A stretch of 64,000 bases of DNA from Paracyclopina nana (taxonomy: Eukaryota; Arthropoda; Copepoda; Cyclopoida; Cyclopettidae), in NCBI GenBank assembly GCA_019096065.1, contig JAGUCH010000002.1, positions 1,066,501-1,130,500 of the forward strand, given 5' to 3'. Below are positions 12,092-23,885 of this stretch, piece after piece. Positions within the stretch are counted from its first letter, which is position 1, and each line of letters starts with the position of its first letter. The notes under the pieces were generated by a model. The model saw only the letters and a list, made by a program, of their open reading frames with translations, made no database searches and had not been told where the DNA came from. The position numbers and the translations under genes are program-made.

Positions 12092-15000
12092 CTGAGTCCT
12101 CGCCTTGGCCAGGATCGTACAAATCTTGGGCTGCCTTCACAAGATTTTTGGCATCTTGCGCGTCCAGTGGAGCCCCACCAGATCCCTCGTTGAGCTCCTC
12201 AAGCAAAGTGTCCACATTGTCATCCAAAATTGGCAGGAAATGCTTATAAAAAGAAAATTATCATCATTTTTGAAATGTCTAAATTCCTTAAAGTGCCACT
12301 CAGCATTGGCCAAAACGAAATTGAACGCTTAATTTTTTTTAATTTTGTCATTCAAACTTGGGAAGAAGTGCTAATGACAAAAATATAAATTGAAAAAATA
12401 ATGGTTTTTTTTTAAATTCCTCTAATTTTGTTATTCAAAATAGGGAAGAAGTACTAAAGAAAAAAAATTAAATAAAAAATTAAAAAATTGGGAAAAAGTG
12501 CTAATGAAAAAATAAAAATGAAATGAAAAATTAAAAAATAATGTTTTTTAAAAATTCCTCAAATTTTGTTATTCAAAATTGGCAAGAAAAGCTGATGAAG
12601 AAGAAAATTTGAAAAAAGTAAAAGAATTTCAATGCCTAAATTGCTTGTTAATAAATAGCAAAATGAGTAATAATAAAGGTGTGAAATTTGAATATTTTAT
12701 ATTTTTTGACACCTTTTGCTTCCTGGAGAAAAAGTAGATTTCTCCAGTGAAGATGTCGAACCACATGGCATGGATGTGAGTCTTGCCATCACGGATGCAG
12801 TCGGCCATGAATGGGTAGCTCGCAATGTTTTCCATTTGCATCAAGGTGTTGACCTGGGACAACTTGTCAGTGTGGCTGAACGCGTTGTCCACGTCAATGT
12901 AGGCGGGAAAACTGTTCAACGCGGACTCTGCGCGAACCATCAAAGGCTTGCGAAAATCCACCTTCTCCAACTCCTCAAACTTCTCCAAACTGGTCAGTGC
13001 ATGCCTTGAAAAATATTTGTGTTAAATTGAACAATTGGCAATCTTGACCAGAGCATGTGTCACAGATGCACATCATTATTATATCAAAACTAGTTGGGTG
13101 TCCGCGGCGGGGAATGAATCTTGGCCGACTCGGATTATTTGAGCGGAGCGTTATGCACTACAAATCAGCATTTTTTGACATGCCATAAAGCGATAATAGT
13201 TTGCTGAGAAATTAATGCAGAAACTTTGACAGAGTTTCCGCAGTCTTGCTTTTTGGCGAAAAAAATATTATATAGATTTTACAAAAGCGCTCCGCTCGAA
13301 CATCTTTTCCAACTCCTCAAACTTCTCCAAACTAGTTAGTGCATGCCTTAAAAAATCTTTGTGTTAAATTGAATAATTGGCAATCTTGACCAGAGCATGT
13401 GTCACAGATGCACATCATTATTATATCAAAACTAGTTGGGTGTCCGCGGCGGGGAATGAATCTTGGCCGACTAGGATTATTTGAGCGGAGCGTTATACAC
13501 TACAAATCAGCATTTTTTGACATGCCATAGTGCGATAATAGTTTGCTGAAAAATCAATGCAGTAAACATAAGTGTTTACGCTGTCTTTCTTTTTGGCGAA
13601 TGAAATATTGGATAGATTTTGCAAAAGCGCTCCGCTCGAATAATCCAAGGTCGGGGATCTATCCTTTCCGGACTCGGACATCTAAAAGGAAAGAGTCAAT
13701 ACTTGAGTAGCCAGGCTTTAATAGGGGTGTGGCCGAGGTCCCTGAGGTTCATTCCAGCCACTTCTTCCCTCATGGAATGCAACAAGTTCATGGCTTTGCA
13801 GTCGCTGTGGCCGCAAACGATCACGTGCGCGATTTTGTTCACGGCGCAGCCCAATTCCAACACGCCGGGCTCCGGGCTCGGGTTGGTGGGGTCAAAGTTC
13901 CGCGAGTGCGGAATCACGTTGCCAACATTTCGGGCTGCGGAAAAAATTGCATTTTTTAAGAGTCGGACTCTTTTTATAATTTTTTAAGCTACTTACAAAT
14001 GAACATGTCTCCCACGTGAGTCTGGGTGAACCTGGTGGGCAACAGCCTGGAATCCACGCAGGTCATGAACACAGCTGAAGGCCGAGGGTTGTCTCGCACC
14101 TGAAAAGCACATTTTTGAAATTAAGCATGTTTCAACCTTAAAAAAAATAAAATAAAGGAGTGTCCGAGAAAAACGCGACGGCTCAATGTCCGCTTTGTTT
14201 TGGTAGCAAACCAAAATTAATTTTTTTTTTCACAATTTTTTCTTAAGTTGTTTTAAATCATTTCAAAAAAGTGCAATATAGTGAGCCACATTTGGGAAAT
14301 GCTAATCTTAGGTTTTAAAGTACATTTTGGAAAAGTGCAATTTCACCCCTTAAATTTTTGTAGGTGTGTCAAAATTAACTAATCATTTTATTTATTCAAA
14401 AAAATAAAGGAATTGCAGCAGATTTAGCAAATTTTGGAGAAATGATTAAATTAATCAGAATCTCAAAATTACCTTTCACCCTTCTAAGTACTTTTTAAAA
14501 AAATGTGACTCGATATTCAACCTTTTTTGAGTCTTTACAAACACTAGACCAAAGTACGTTTTCACCCTTAAAGGGTGCGTCCGAAAATTACGCAACGCTT
14601 TTCTCACTTTGAAAAGGTCTTATCAAAAGTAGAGCATTTCCTGCTAATAAAATAGCATTGATCACTGCGAGCAATCATTAAAGTATGCTTATATATAAGA
14701 GTACGTTTTCACCCTTAGATGTTGGCTTCAAAAAAGCCCCCAAAAATGTTATTTCATTCTTGCCCATTTTTAAAAATAGCTAAAATATGATATGTGAAAA
14801 AAGCCACACATAATTCATATTCTAAATTAACCTTATCAAAAGCAGAGGATTTCCTGGCAAAAACATAAAAAAATACGCACACCATCAAGGACACTCAATT
14901 TAAATTTTAAATATCTTAAGTATCATTTTTTCAGAAGCACCCTCTAAAATTCAGGCTTAGAAGCCGCGCCCCTAGCAAATAAATTCTTCGGTACATGATG

Positions 15001-15242
15001 GTCATGCAATTGCGTCGTATCTTCACGTACCGAACTTGGCAGTTACGCAACACTAAGAAACTTATTGACAGGTCCAAAAATGGAAGACGCTTAAAAGGTG
15101 GCAAAATCCAGCTTTTTCCAGCGTTGACAGCCCTCAGGGCATTTACCTGCTTGAACTCCTGGACCATTTGGTCCTTCCAAATGTTGCGATATTCCAGGAT
15201 TCCCCTGCAAAGCTTTTCAATTCCCTTCAAATAGGACGGCAT
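12075..15242 (-). CDS. CAHbeta: Beta-class carbonic anhydrase with an extra C-terminal exon
   Basis: Catalyses reversible CO2 hydration; the invertebrate enzyme is usually mitochondrial. Exons 15147-15242, 13997-14099, 13703-13934, 12713-13004 and 12075-12242 give 296 residues. The zinc site is intact: C46 and the D48/R50 dyad in CVDSR, H109 and C112 in CGHSDCKAMN. Also present are THVGDMFI, RNVGNVIPHSRNF, LSQVNTLMQMENIASYPF and HIHAMWFDIFTGEIYFFSR, all typical of animal beta-CA. Insect enzymes stop shortly after that last motif. Here a phase-0 splice adds about 55 acidic residues ending KKCC. If that intron is retained, a hydrophobic tail read to 12629 results instead. Intron 3 carries a tandem duplication that includes the exon-4 splice acceptor. 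The last codons overlap Pex2 by 17 bp. Confidence 0.93.
12220..12610. repeat. Degenerate tandem repeat at and beyond the last beta-CA exon
   Basis: AT-rich array in which phrases such as ATTCAAAATTGGCAAGAAAAG recur in decayed form roughly every 80-130 bp. The first copy is the start of the last beta-CA exon together with its acceptor; the others lie in the intron. Confidence 0.55.
12967..13650. repeat. Tandem duplication (2 x 342 bp) carrying an exon end and its splice acceptor
   Basis: Copy 1 is 12967-13308 and copy 2 starts at 13309. The first 38 bp of copy 1 are the 5' end of beta-CA exon 4, followed by its acceptor; both recur in copy 2 with few changes. Identity stays high along the unit (for example TGTCCGCGGCGGGGAATG in both copies). 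Confidence 0.9.
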
Positions 15243-16026
15243 GTTGAGTGTCAATGGTATAATAAAGTTCTTGTTGCTGAAGTTGTGTACCCAGAATGGA
15301 AGCTGCTTAGTAACTGCTGCTGTTATTGCTGCGTAAAACGAGCGCAAGCTGCGCATGCGCGCGCGCGCGCGCTCGTTATCCGGAAAATGCTCGCAACCTT
15401 GATGAATAGATACAGATTTCCATTCAATAGAGTGAGTATCACACCTACCGAATGTACCAACGCAACGTTGGAACCAGTTTTGGCTAGATGCTCAAGTCCA
15501 TTCAAAACTGCCTTTATCTCGGATTTACAGGGTGTCCACAAATCGGTCAAAATGATCCTTGAACTGATAAGAGACCGAAAATATCCAATAGGCGAATTAT
15601 TAACTATGCTTAACCTGCTTATTACGACCGTTATTATGCAAAAGTTATAACGCAAAACTACAGCTAAAATAGGTGAAAAATTAAATGGCCTTGCCATGAA
15701 TTGCCTAATAAGGCCGATTGTGGCTGAACAAAAATGGAACAATAGTGTAAAAATGCGTAAATTAGCCAATTTTTAGTGATTAATATTGCCAATAACTGAC
15801 CTGGTGAACAGGGCCTAAATTGGGAAAATACAACACCAAGAAAGGCTCAATTTGTATTCCTGAAAAGTACTATCACTTCTAAAAAAAATCAAGCATGTCT
15901 AAAAATTAACCCTACAGAAAAACTTTGATTTTTTTTTTAAAAAAAAAGGTCTAAAAATTAAAAAATAAGTAAGGTAGCCATTTATTGCCTAAAGTGGTCT
16001 GAATCATGTTTAGGTTTTTTGTCTAG
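15243..16026. other. Intergenic region: beta-CA promoter side, Z-DNA-like tract, repeat fragment
   Basis: An alternating purine-pyrimidine tract of CG/GC steps lies at 15350-15372, about 110 bp upstream of the beta-CA start. A fragment of the GGGCCTGTTCACC element family lies at 15618-15816. The open frames of 148-160 codons here cover repeat sequence and look non-coding. The rest is AT-rich and featureless. Confidence 0.6.
15618..15816 (-). mobile_element. Fragment of a GGGCCTGTTCACC-end element
   Basis: It ends in AGGTGAACAGGGCC-like sequence and shares internal phrases (CTAATAAGGCCGATTGTGG; ATTGCCAATAACTGACC) with the copies at 45690-45890 and 46412-46816. One end only is preserved. Confidence 0.65.
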
Positions 16027-18121
16027 TTACAAGGTGCAAGAAGCGGTGAATAATTGGTCGACATTTGAAGGCAGGCAGCCGCCCTCGGACTTGAGAACCA
16101 CCCGGTTGGTCTCTGCCTGAGTCGCCGTGACGTATTCAGTCATTGTGGTCACAACTCTTGAGATGACGTTGATAAACAGCTGATCATCAGCCATTGGACC
16201 ACTCATGCAACCACCATGGTTCGGCCTCAATTTCAGCACCACCTCTTTCTCCTCCCAATTCGCCTCCAAAGAGTCATCAAGGAGAGGACCACCAAACTCG
16301 TTTTCCCTGGCAGCGTCAGCTGGAATTTCAAAGGTGGTGGTTTCCTCCTCGTAGCCGGTGGTTGTGGTGGTTTCCTCATCAGTCGGAGCTCCAGTGGTGG
16401 TCTGGTCATCATCAGTCATCTGGTCCTCAACCAGAGCATCGCCATTGTCATCATGAACATGATGATCATGATGATGATGGTGGTGATGAATTTCTTCTTC
16501 TACTGCCGGAGATTCAAGGCTGTGGTCGCGAGATTCCACGTGCTCAACCACCGTGGGGTAAACCACCGACGCGGGCTCGCCTTGCTCAGGTTGAACCACC
16601 TGGACGCTCTCAACGGGGTACACCTCTTTTACCAGCTCCAAATCACGTGCAACCTGGAATACACTCGGATACAGTGGCATGATAGGATCCATTGATGAAG
16701 ATACTACTTTTGATGTAGATTGAAATACTTTTTGGTAATTCTGGATACACTTGGGATTTTCGGGGCATTTGGGTGGTTTCGGAAGCATTTGAGCACAATT
16801 GAGAATGGTCATTTTGGATACATTTGAATACATTTGTGCGACTTTGCATTCATACGGGCCATTTTTGATATGCTATTTCGGCCATTTTGGATACATACGG
16901 GTCATTTTGGATACACTACGTTAATTTTCGATTCACTAGGATGATTTTCGATACATTTGGGTGATTTGGGATACATTTGGGTGATTTTGGATACATTTGG
17001 TTAATTTTGGATACATTAGGGTAGTAGTATGTATAAATATGATTACTTTTAGATGATATAAAAAATCTATGTTCTAGTATTGGGATATTCTTATGTTCTC
17101 TAATAAGCCTTGCATTTGAGCGTGAGAAAATATAGAGGGAGCTCATTTCCTGCGTTTCTGAAAATTCCTCCGCTGATCTTAGGCCTCTGAATGCAGCACC
17201 TTTTCCATTTGCTTTCATATAAAAACTGATGATATTGTAGCATAAAACCAAAACATGAGCAGTCATTTGAAGACATTTGCAAAATGTTAGTGTTTTCAAA
17301 GAATTTTCTTTTTGCCAAAAGCATAGTTCCAATTGATATTGAGTTCTTGGGTGAATATGCCATGCACAAACAGAGATTTTTTACCAAAATTGTTGTTGAT
17401 AAAAATACTAATGAGTTTACTTTCATCATTTTCGAAAATACTCCATAGGTCTCAAGAAAAACTCCAAAATCCTTATTTCCCTTTGCTATGCCGCTGCGTT
17501 GATACTAGCTCTATTTTCACAATAGAGGGCGCTATTTACCCTCGACGGCAGGGGCTATAAAAGAGCATTCTGCAATACTTTTAGTAACATTTTGATCTGA
17601 ATTTGCATGGCTTCTGATATTGCTTACAATTGCATACTTTTATCCATGCTTGACTGCAGCAGAATGCATTTGCCATTTTTGGTTGCTTCTGGCAGCAAAA
17701 TTCGCCCTTTCAGATGCTTTTGTATTTAAATATGTCCTCAATACTTCTGAATACATTTAAATAAATAATGCAAGTCAGGAATACATTTTCTTTTTAAAAA
17801 AAGACTCACGCGTGATGGCGAAATGAGACTCTCCCAGGAAACTTCCACTCCGTTCACTTCCACTCTGGGAGTCTCATCAACGGGCTCACCAACCTCACGA
17901 CGTCTTTGGCAGCTCCGGATCCCAACCTCAGCCACATAGCAAGTCTCGTAATTCGTCACCGTGACAGTCGAAGTCACTTTCTCCGTGTATTGGCTGGTCA
18001 GCGTGGAAAACCGGACCTTGACGCTATGCTCAAGCTGGTCGGATCCATTTGGCAGTGAGATGATTTTGTAGCCTTGAGTGAAGCTCACCAAAAGGCAGAT
18101 GCAGAGGTAAGCGCAAATCAT
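16027..18121 (-). CDS. Secreted protein with His/Asp-rich and Thr-rich segments, unrecognised
   Basis: Two exons, 17810-18121 and 16027-16653, joined in phase 0, give 312 residues. The N-terminus is a clear signal peptide (MICAYLCICLLVSFTQG). The first exon has TSTVTVTNYETCYVAE and the second VVTTMTEYVTATQ; each is a Thr/Tyr-rich patch near cysteines, which hints at an old internal duplication. In the middle is a His/Asp run (seven His then DHHVHDD) that could bind metal ions, followed by Thr-rich acidic sequence (TTTTTGYEEETTTFE) that is a possible O-glycosylation region. No family was recognised. It is probably an extracellular or cuticle/matrix protein, by inference only. The single 1156-bp intron holds an array of short repeats. 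Confidence 0.75.
16730..17030. repeat. Short-period repeat based on TTTTGGATACATTTGGGTGA
   Basis: About a dozen imperfect copies of a roughly 19-25 bp unit (GGATACATTTGGGTGATTTT) lie in the intron of the His-rich secreted gene. Similar GTATCC words occur at 25640-25710. Confidence 0.75.
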
Positions 18122-18772
18122 CTGGGAAAAAGGCCAAAAAAAAGGCCGAAAATCACATCAATGTTTCTCATGAATGTATTGACGTAATGTAAGCCAGCCT
18201 CCATAAATACATAGTACTATGAATACAACTACGTATTTTTTTATTTTTTGGGGGGCCAAAACTTTCTAGAAAATTTGTGTCCCACTTGGCAATTTACCTT
18301 GATTTTAATGGTATCTGATCGCCGCTGTTGCCTCAGGTAAAGGGGTGAAGGAACTGAGAGGAGATTCACCTGTGTGTGTAAAATCATTACATGACCCAAG
18401 AAGGGTGCAACGATTGATGCACGTAAACCGTTCACCACCATGCCACAGTGGATTATTTGCCCGCATATCTCTTTTTTCACTTCTCATCCTCAAAACTCAC
18501 ATTTTTGGCATTTGGCAAAGGTGATTCCAATTTAATTTCTAGGTTATATATTGAAAAAATTGCAAAATCCAAGTTTATGGTGCCTGCATAATCCACTGTG
18601 CACCATTCTGAGAGCAGCCCCCAAAACCGAGTTTCTCCCGAACAATTTGAAGAAAATTCGCTCAAAATGAGATTTGGCCATCAGAGAATAAAAGTGTATA
18701 GTAGTATATTCTCTAGTATTTTATAAGTGGTAATAAATTAGGTATATAACAGCATCTCCGCGATAATAATGT
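18122..18772. other. Intergenic region with one short inverted-repeat element
   Basis: Holds the CACAGTGGA-family element at 18444-18600. Otherwise AT-rich with no supported gene. It must contain the promoter of the secreted gene to the left and the 3' end of the EGF/mucin gene to the right. Confidence 0.5.
18444..18600. mobile_element. MITE-like element, CACAGTGGATTATT family
   Basis: 157 bp bounded by CACAGTGGATTATTTGC and its inverted match GCATAATCCACTGTG. No coding capacity. Same family as the copies at 37066, 43794, 55534, 58915 and 59361. Confidence 0.75.
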
Positions 18773-21700
18773 TCAAGCTTTGAAAATGTCAAAGTCATCA
18801 GGATCGAAATTGATGTTGACGCCGCCATTGTTGTTACTGTTGACATTATTGGTCTGCCAAGTTCCCAAAGGATTGAAGGCGTTGCTGTGATCAAACAAAG
18901 TGGGGTCAAAGTCGTCATCGGCGTGGTCATTCACTTTGTCATCATCCTGGGTTTGCTGGTCAATGTCACCAAAGACCAAGTCATCAAATTGGTCCTTGAA
19001 CCAGTCGATGCTTTGAATGCCTTTTAATTTATCAAGAAATTTAAGCGTTTGATTCAGTATCTCATTTTTTGGCTCACCTCCTCTGTTGGTATTTATAGCA
19101 TTTTGGCTGCTGGAATTAGATGAGCTTGATGATGCAGAGCTATTGAAATTCAGCGAAAAACTCGAATTTTGCTGCCCAGTTGTAGCATTATTTAAGAAAA
19201 ATTCTTTTGTGGTGTTTTTCCTTGCATCAGTGGGTAAATTTCCACTTGAGTTTCCAGCCAAGTTGCCATTACCTAAGGGAGGAAAAATTAATTGAAAATA
19301 CTGAGAGAAATTCATTTGAAATTACCACTGAAAGGATTGGCTGTGATGGTTTCAGTGCCCAAAATGGCGCTTCCATTCACCAAATCTGACCCGAAAAAGT
19401 CATCTTTAAAGCCTGAAAAATGGTATCAAAGTCGAAATGAATGCTATACCAAAGATCTAGTCTAGATAGGTTAAAAGTTCTGAAAAAGCCAATGAAAAAC
19501 ATGCGAGCTTTGTAAAAAGGGCGTTAGCGGACTCGAACCCGGACCACTCACGCGAGAGTCAATAGCCCTTAAAGTTGTGCCAATGAGACGCGTCATTCCT
19601 TTCCATCATATTTTCTCACCTTGGACATTAAGTTAGCAAACAAAATATAAATGGTACACTTACCTCCATTATTATTGTTGTTGTTGTTGTTGTTGTTGTT
19701 GGAGTCAACATTGGTTGCAATTGTCACTGATACCACATTATTTTTTACGTGGTTCACAGTCTCAGTAGGAATTCCCATCGAGAAGTAATCATCAAAGCTC
19801 GTTGATGACGTCACTCTCTCGGTAACAATGACCACTTTTCCAGCCAGTTTGGTCGTGTCCAAAACTTTGGCAGTGGAAGTGGGTACAAAATGGCTGTTTT
19901 CTGTGGTATAACCCTCAGTTGTAGGGTTGATGTTTCTCGCATCAATTATGGCTGCCTTTGTTGTTGTCAGTATGGCGCCAAAATCTCCTCTGTGGTTATT
20001 CATTGGAGAATCTGTGCCATGATCACTTGCACTGTGGCTCAATGTATTGGAACTATTCAATTGCGGCTTGACTGTATTTGCCTTCTTTGTGATACTTGAA
20101 GGCGGTAAGGTTGTACTTTGAATTTGGGTTGGTCCTACTTCATCAGTTGGCCTTTCCGTTGGTCCTACTGCAGAATTGTTATCTTTGCTTCCTTGGCTTT
20201 GACCCTCAGTAGGTCTAGAATTCAATGATCCATTGTTGACATTTTCACTAGATTGATGCTGGTCCCCAGTAGGTCCGTTATTTGAATTATTTTGGCTAGT
20301 GTTCACGCTAGTATTAGGTCCAGAATTGGCCCCATTTTTGTTTGTATTTTCAGTAGGTCCATTATTTAAGTCATTTTGGTTTGCATTTCCACTAGATTCG
20401 TTATTTGTGTCACTTGGCAATTGGTTTCCAGTAGGTCCAACGTTGGCCCCATTTTTGTTTGTATTTCTAGTAGGCCCATTATCAGTTTGGTTTGTATTTC
20501 CAGTAGGTCCATTATTTAAGTCATTTTGGTTTGTATTTCCGTTAGATTCGTTATTTGTGTCACTTGGCAATTGGTTTCCAGTAGGTCCAACGTTGGTCCC
20601 ACTTTGGCTTGTATTTCCAGAAGGCCCATTATCATTTTGGTTTGTATTTCCAGTTGGTCCTTTATTGGTAGCATCTTGGTTTGTGCTTCCAGAATTATTG
20701 GTTACATTTTGCTGTAGACTTGGTCCAGTTTGTGTATCATTTTCATCTAGGTTCCCAGGTTGGCTTTCACCTTCATTTCCACCTGTTTGAGTCCCAGTTG
20801 GTCCTCCATTTATGGGACTTTTCCCATCAGTAGGTCCCAGGCCACCACCAGACCCACTATTAGCCGTTTTTCTTGTGGAACTCTCTTCACTATTTCCTTT
20901 GGTCAAAAGCAAATTTCACACATTAAATAAAAATCTGAAAAATCAATGTTTTTAAAAGTGTACTTGAGTCCTGATTTCCCAGTAGTCCTTCAACAGCGCC
21001 TAGTTAAATAAAAAATAAAAGGCCTTACATAATAACACATCTGAATTAATTACCTTGTTGTTCATTGTCCAAAATGTCTGAGTTGGCTTCAATGAAATCA
21101 ATCAAGCCTCCCTTATTTCCTGAAAAAGATCACTTAGCTGCTAATTGGAACAAAAAAAGTGAAAGCTACTTTTGTTGTAGTGAAAGCAGGCCTCTTTTTG
21201 GTGTAAGCTTCTTAAATTGTAGGCGATTCCCTTGGACCTATTTCTCACTGCACAATATTTGTTGTCAGCCTCATCACAGTAGCAGTCCCAGGCATCGTAG
21301 CAAATTCCAGAGGCTGGACATCCAGGATGTGGAAGGCACTGGTTGCAATTCGCTCCGCTCCATCCGGGAGCGCAGAGGCATTCGTTGGGCTGAGTGCAGA
21401 ATCCGTGGAGCAAATCGCAGCCTTTTTTGCACTGTGGGCAGTCGCAGAGTGGGCCAAGCCATCCAGGATCGCATTGGCAGGTCAAGGGCTGATCACCTCT
21501 GCAGGATCCATGCTGGCAGCCTGGCAAAGGCTGGCAGACATCGCAGTTTTCTCCAGCCCAGCCAGTTTCACAGCTGAGAAAAAACAAATGGGATTTACTG
21601 GCCTGGAAAAAAAAAACAGTCTGGAATTCACTTACAGACACTCTCCAGGAGACTGGCAATGACCGTGAACGCAGCCTTCTTTACACACAGCTAGAAATTG

Positions 21701-22620
21701 AGATAATATAAATACATAATAATCCTTCAGAAGTTTGGCTAGTTCTTAGAGGGCAGATGGCGCCACTGTTCACTGTCTGTAAGGGAGGGGAGATAATACC
21801 AGAAGTGGATGTTTTTGATACATGTGCTCTTTTGGCATTTCTGATGGGTTTTTGGCAGAGTCTGAAGGTGGAGAAATTACCAGAAGTTGATTTTTTGTTA
21901 TATGAGCGATTAGGCTTTTTTGATGAGTTTTTGGCGAAAATAGTCAGTCATGGGTAGATCATAATTAACATATTGTATGCAAATTCATTACTTGTTAACT
22001 TTTTGCTATATTGATATAGTTCACTAAACTTCCGTTCAGAATTCAGATGGCGCTGTTCTGCTAGTTAATAAGATTGTGACCAGATGTGAATATTGAGTCT
22101 ATGCGACATTTTGGTGGTTCCCGTAAAATTGTGGGCTTTAAAACCCTAACATGTGTAAAATACTATATAGAAGCAAAATGTTGATTCTGATTGTTTTTGG
22201 CTTTCAGAGCTTTTTGAGTAAAAAAGAAGCCTCACTTTTAACAGCAGGAGTTACGAAACAGCTCAGAGCGCCATCTAGCGGAGGTTTCCATAACTAATGA
22301 ATGTTTTACTGCTTACGTTTGTCACAATGATCGCCTGTCCATTTAGAGGGATCATCGCAAATGCATTGGAATGGCTGATCTTGGCAATGCCCTTCTTTGC
22401 ATCCAGGCAAAGCCAGGCAAGTCTGGCACCTGTAGCCTTCCCACCCAATTTGGCAGGCGCACGTGTCAGGTGCAATGCAGGTGCCATGATCACAAGTTAA
22501 GAGCACTGAGGAGTTGTGGCTGAACTGACACACTGGCGTGGAGCACAGGTTTTCCACGTTGGTCCAACCTTCCAAGCAAATCACATTTCCTCGTTGATCA
22601 CAAGTATAAGTGGTGCTCAT
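18773..22620 (-). CDS. Secreted-type EGF-repeat and Asn/Gly-rich mucin-like protein
   Basis: Exons 22317-22620, 21636-21690, 21170-21573, 21054-21119, 20964-20999, 19664-20896, 19326-19412 and 18773-19272 give 894 residues. The first ~260 residues are about six EGF modules spaced as in Delta/Serrate proteins (GWEGYRCQTCLALPGC, CDPGWLGPLC, APGWSGANC). Then follows a long Asn/Gly/Thr/Ser-rich tail with imperfect 50-residue repeats (GPTGNTNQND, NVGPTGNQLPSDTNNES), an 11-Asn run, and an acidic C-terminus. No membrane segment was seen. No signal peptide is visible: the first ATG at 22620 sits right after a possible splice acceptor, so a 5' exon with the signal peptide may be missing from this model. 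The donor ending the third exon is weak and implies a 50-bp intron. Confidence 0.75.
19512..19590 (-). other. tRNA-like sequence (degenerate)
   Basis: The minus strand reads a B-box-like GGTTCGAGTCC preceded by CTCATTGGCACAACTTTAAG, in the spacing of a tRNA. The acceptor stem does not pair. It resembles the two tRNA-like units near 23.7 and 23.9 kb, so it may be a tRNA pseudogene or a SINE head, lying in an intron of the EGF/mucin gene. Confidence 0.45.
20280..20660 (-). repeat. Coding tandem repeat in the mucin-like exon
   Basis: Two imperfect ~160-bp units encode GPTGNQLPSDTNNES followed by NGNTNQNDLNNGPT or SGNANQNDLNNGPT. The repeat also keeps a plus-strand frame open from 20299 to 20790, which is a shadow. 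Confidence 0.75.
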
Positions 22621-23703
22621 CTTAAAAGGTGAAATTTTTATTTATAAGCAAATTGTCCCACAAAATTTGGGGCAACTGTGCTTTGGGCTCATTTATCGAG
22701 CTCCAAGTCAAGCTGAGCCGATCAAAGGCAAAAATTGGGCACAATTCTACTTTTTGGCCTGCTGAATTATATATGCCTGAAAATTGTTGGCTCGGTTGTT
22801 CTTTTTTTATCATCTCCCAAAATTGCCTGTTTCTCCCACAAATATAAGAATAAATAACTGGTTCACATAATCCGAGCCCACATTTTTAAGGCATGTTTTT
22901 AAGCCCAATTTTCAATACTGAAGCGCTCAGCTTGACTTAAATCTCGATCCATGAGTCATAATGCAAAAAAAAAAAATTGTGGGACAACTGTTATTAAGTT
23001 ATTGTTTCAGTAAAGAAATAATACTTTCAAGGCTTCAGCATGGCAAGGCATGGAGTCCATGACCAAGAGTTGGTCCAAAAAGGGGACACACTCCACAAAG
23101 TGGACCAATCGACCAAAAAGGAGCCACAAAAGTAGCAGCTTGGCATCTTCCATCTTTGGACTGAGATTGATCCTCGTTTCGCCACTTGCATATAAATACT
23201 ACTCGGGGCTTTTTATGACTTGGCTGACATAAATCACATTTCAATCATTTTATAGGGATCCTTGAAAATCAGAGCTATCAATCAATATTCAAGCTAAATA
23301 GCCAAAATTGAGTTTCAGGGTTATTTTGGAAGAGCTTGGATTTACCCAGCTCTTTTTCTTCTTCCTCTTTGAAGGTACTTTTTTTTGGCACCACAGGCTT
23401 TCAGCGAGAGAACTGCGAAACAAGCTTTTTCAGACTCTACTGAGTATGTGTAAAGGATTTGCACTCCTATACAATCCAGCTCAGCAAGCAATAACTCAAC
23501 TTGAACTTGAGATCGACACAACTCTCAATACCGAGCAAAATCCAGTTTGCTCGAGCCTTTTTCAAGCGCCTCTTTTCACACTGTGCCAAAATCCTGCATG
23601 GCGGACTTATTTGAGCGGAGCGGAGCAAAGCCTTCAGCCGAAGGTCACTAAAATCCGCATCTTTTTCCGCGAATTTACCCATGAAAGCGAGTTTCCATTT
23701 CTA

Positions 23704-23785
23704 TCAAAAAAAGGCGCTGCCGAGAATCGAACCCGGGACTTTTGCTTTTTAAAACAGCCTTCTTGCCACTGCGCTACATTATTGA
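23704..23785 (-). other. tRNA-like sequence with T-arm and oligo-T end
   Basis: The minus strand has an intact T-arm (CCGGG-TTCGATT-CTCGG), a D-arm-like GTAGCGCAGTGG, and a run of seven T after GCGCC as in a Pol III terminator. The 5' acceptor strand that should pair with CAGCGCC is missing. It is a tRNA pseudogene or SINE head, not a clear functional tRNA. Confidence 0.55.
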
Positions 23786-23885
23786 CGCATGAACTTCTTT
23801 GTCCTCTAGCTAAAATTCCTATTATTTGCCGATATATTTAAGCTCAAATTGAACTTAAATCCTAGTCTTTCAAGCCTTGCGCAGT

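Noticed and set aside
13493-13681. A 62-codon frame at the end of the beta-CA tandem duplication as an extra exon
   Set aside because: It lies wholly in duplicated intron sequence and has no family resemblance or phase match.
15168-15769. Long overlapping frames of 148-160 codons on both strands
   Set aside because: They run over the beta-CA exon 1, the CG tract and a MITE fragment, and show no domain or splice support.
20299-20790. 163-codon plus-strand frame opposite the mucin-like exon
   Set aside because: It is the mirror of an in-frame coding repeat; the minus-strand frame continues through seven phase-matched splice junctions.
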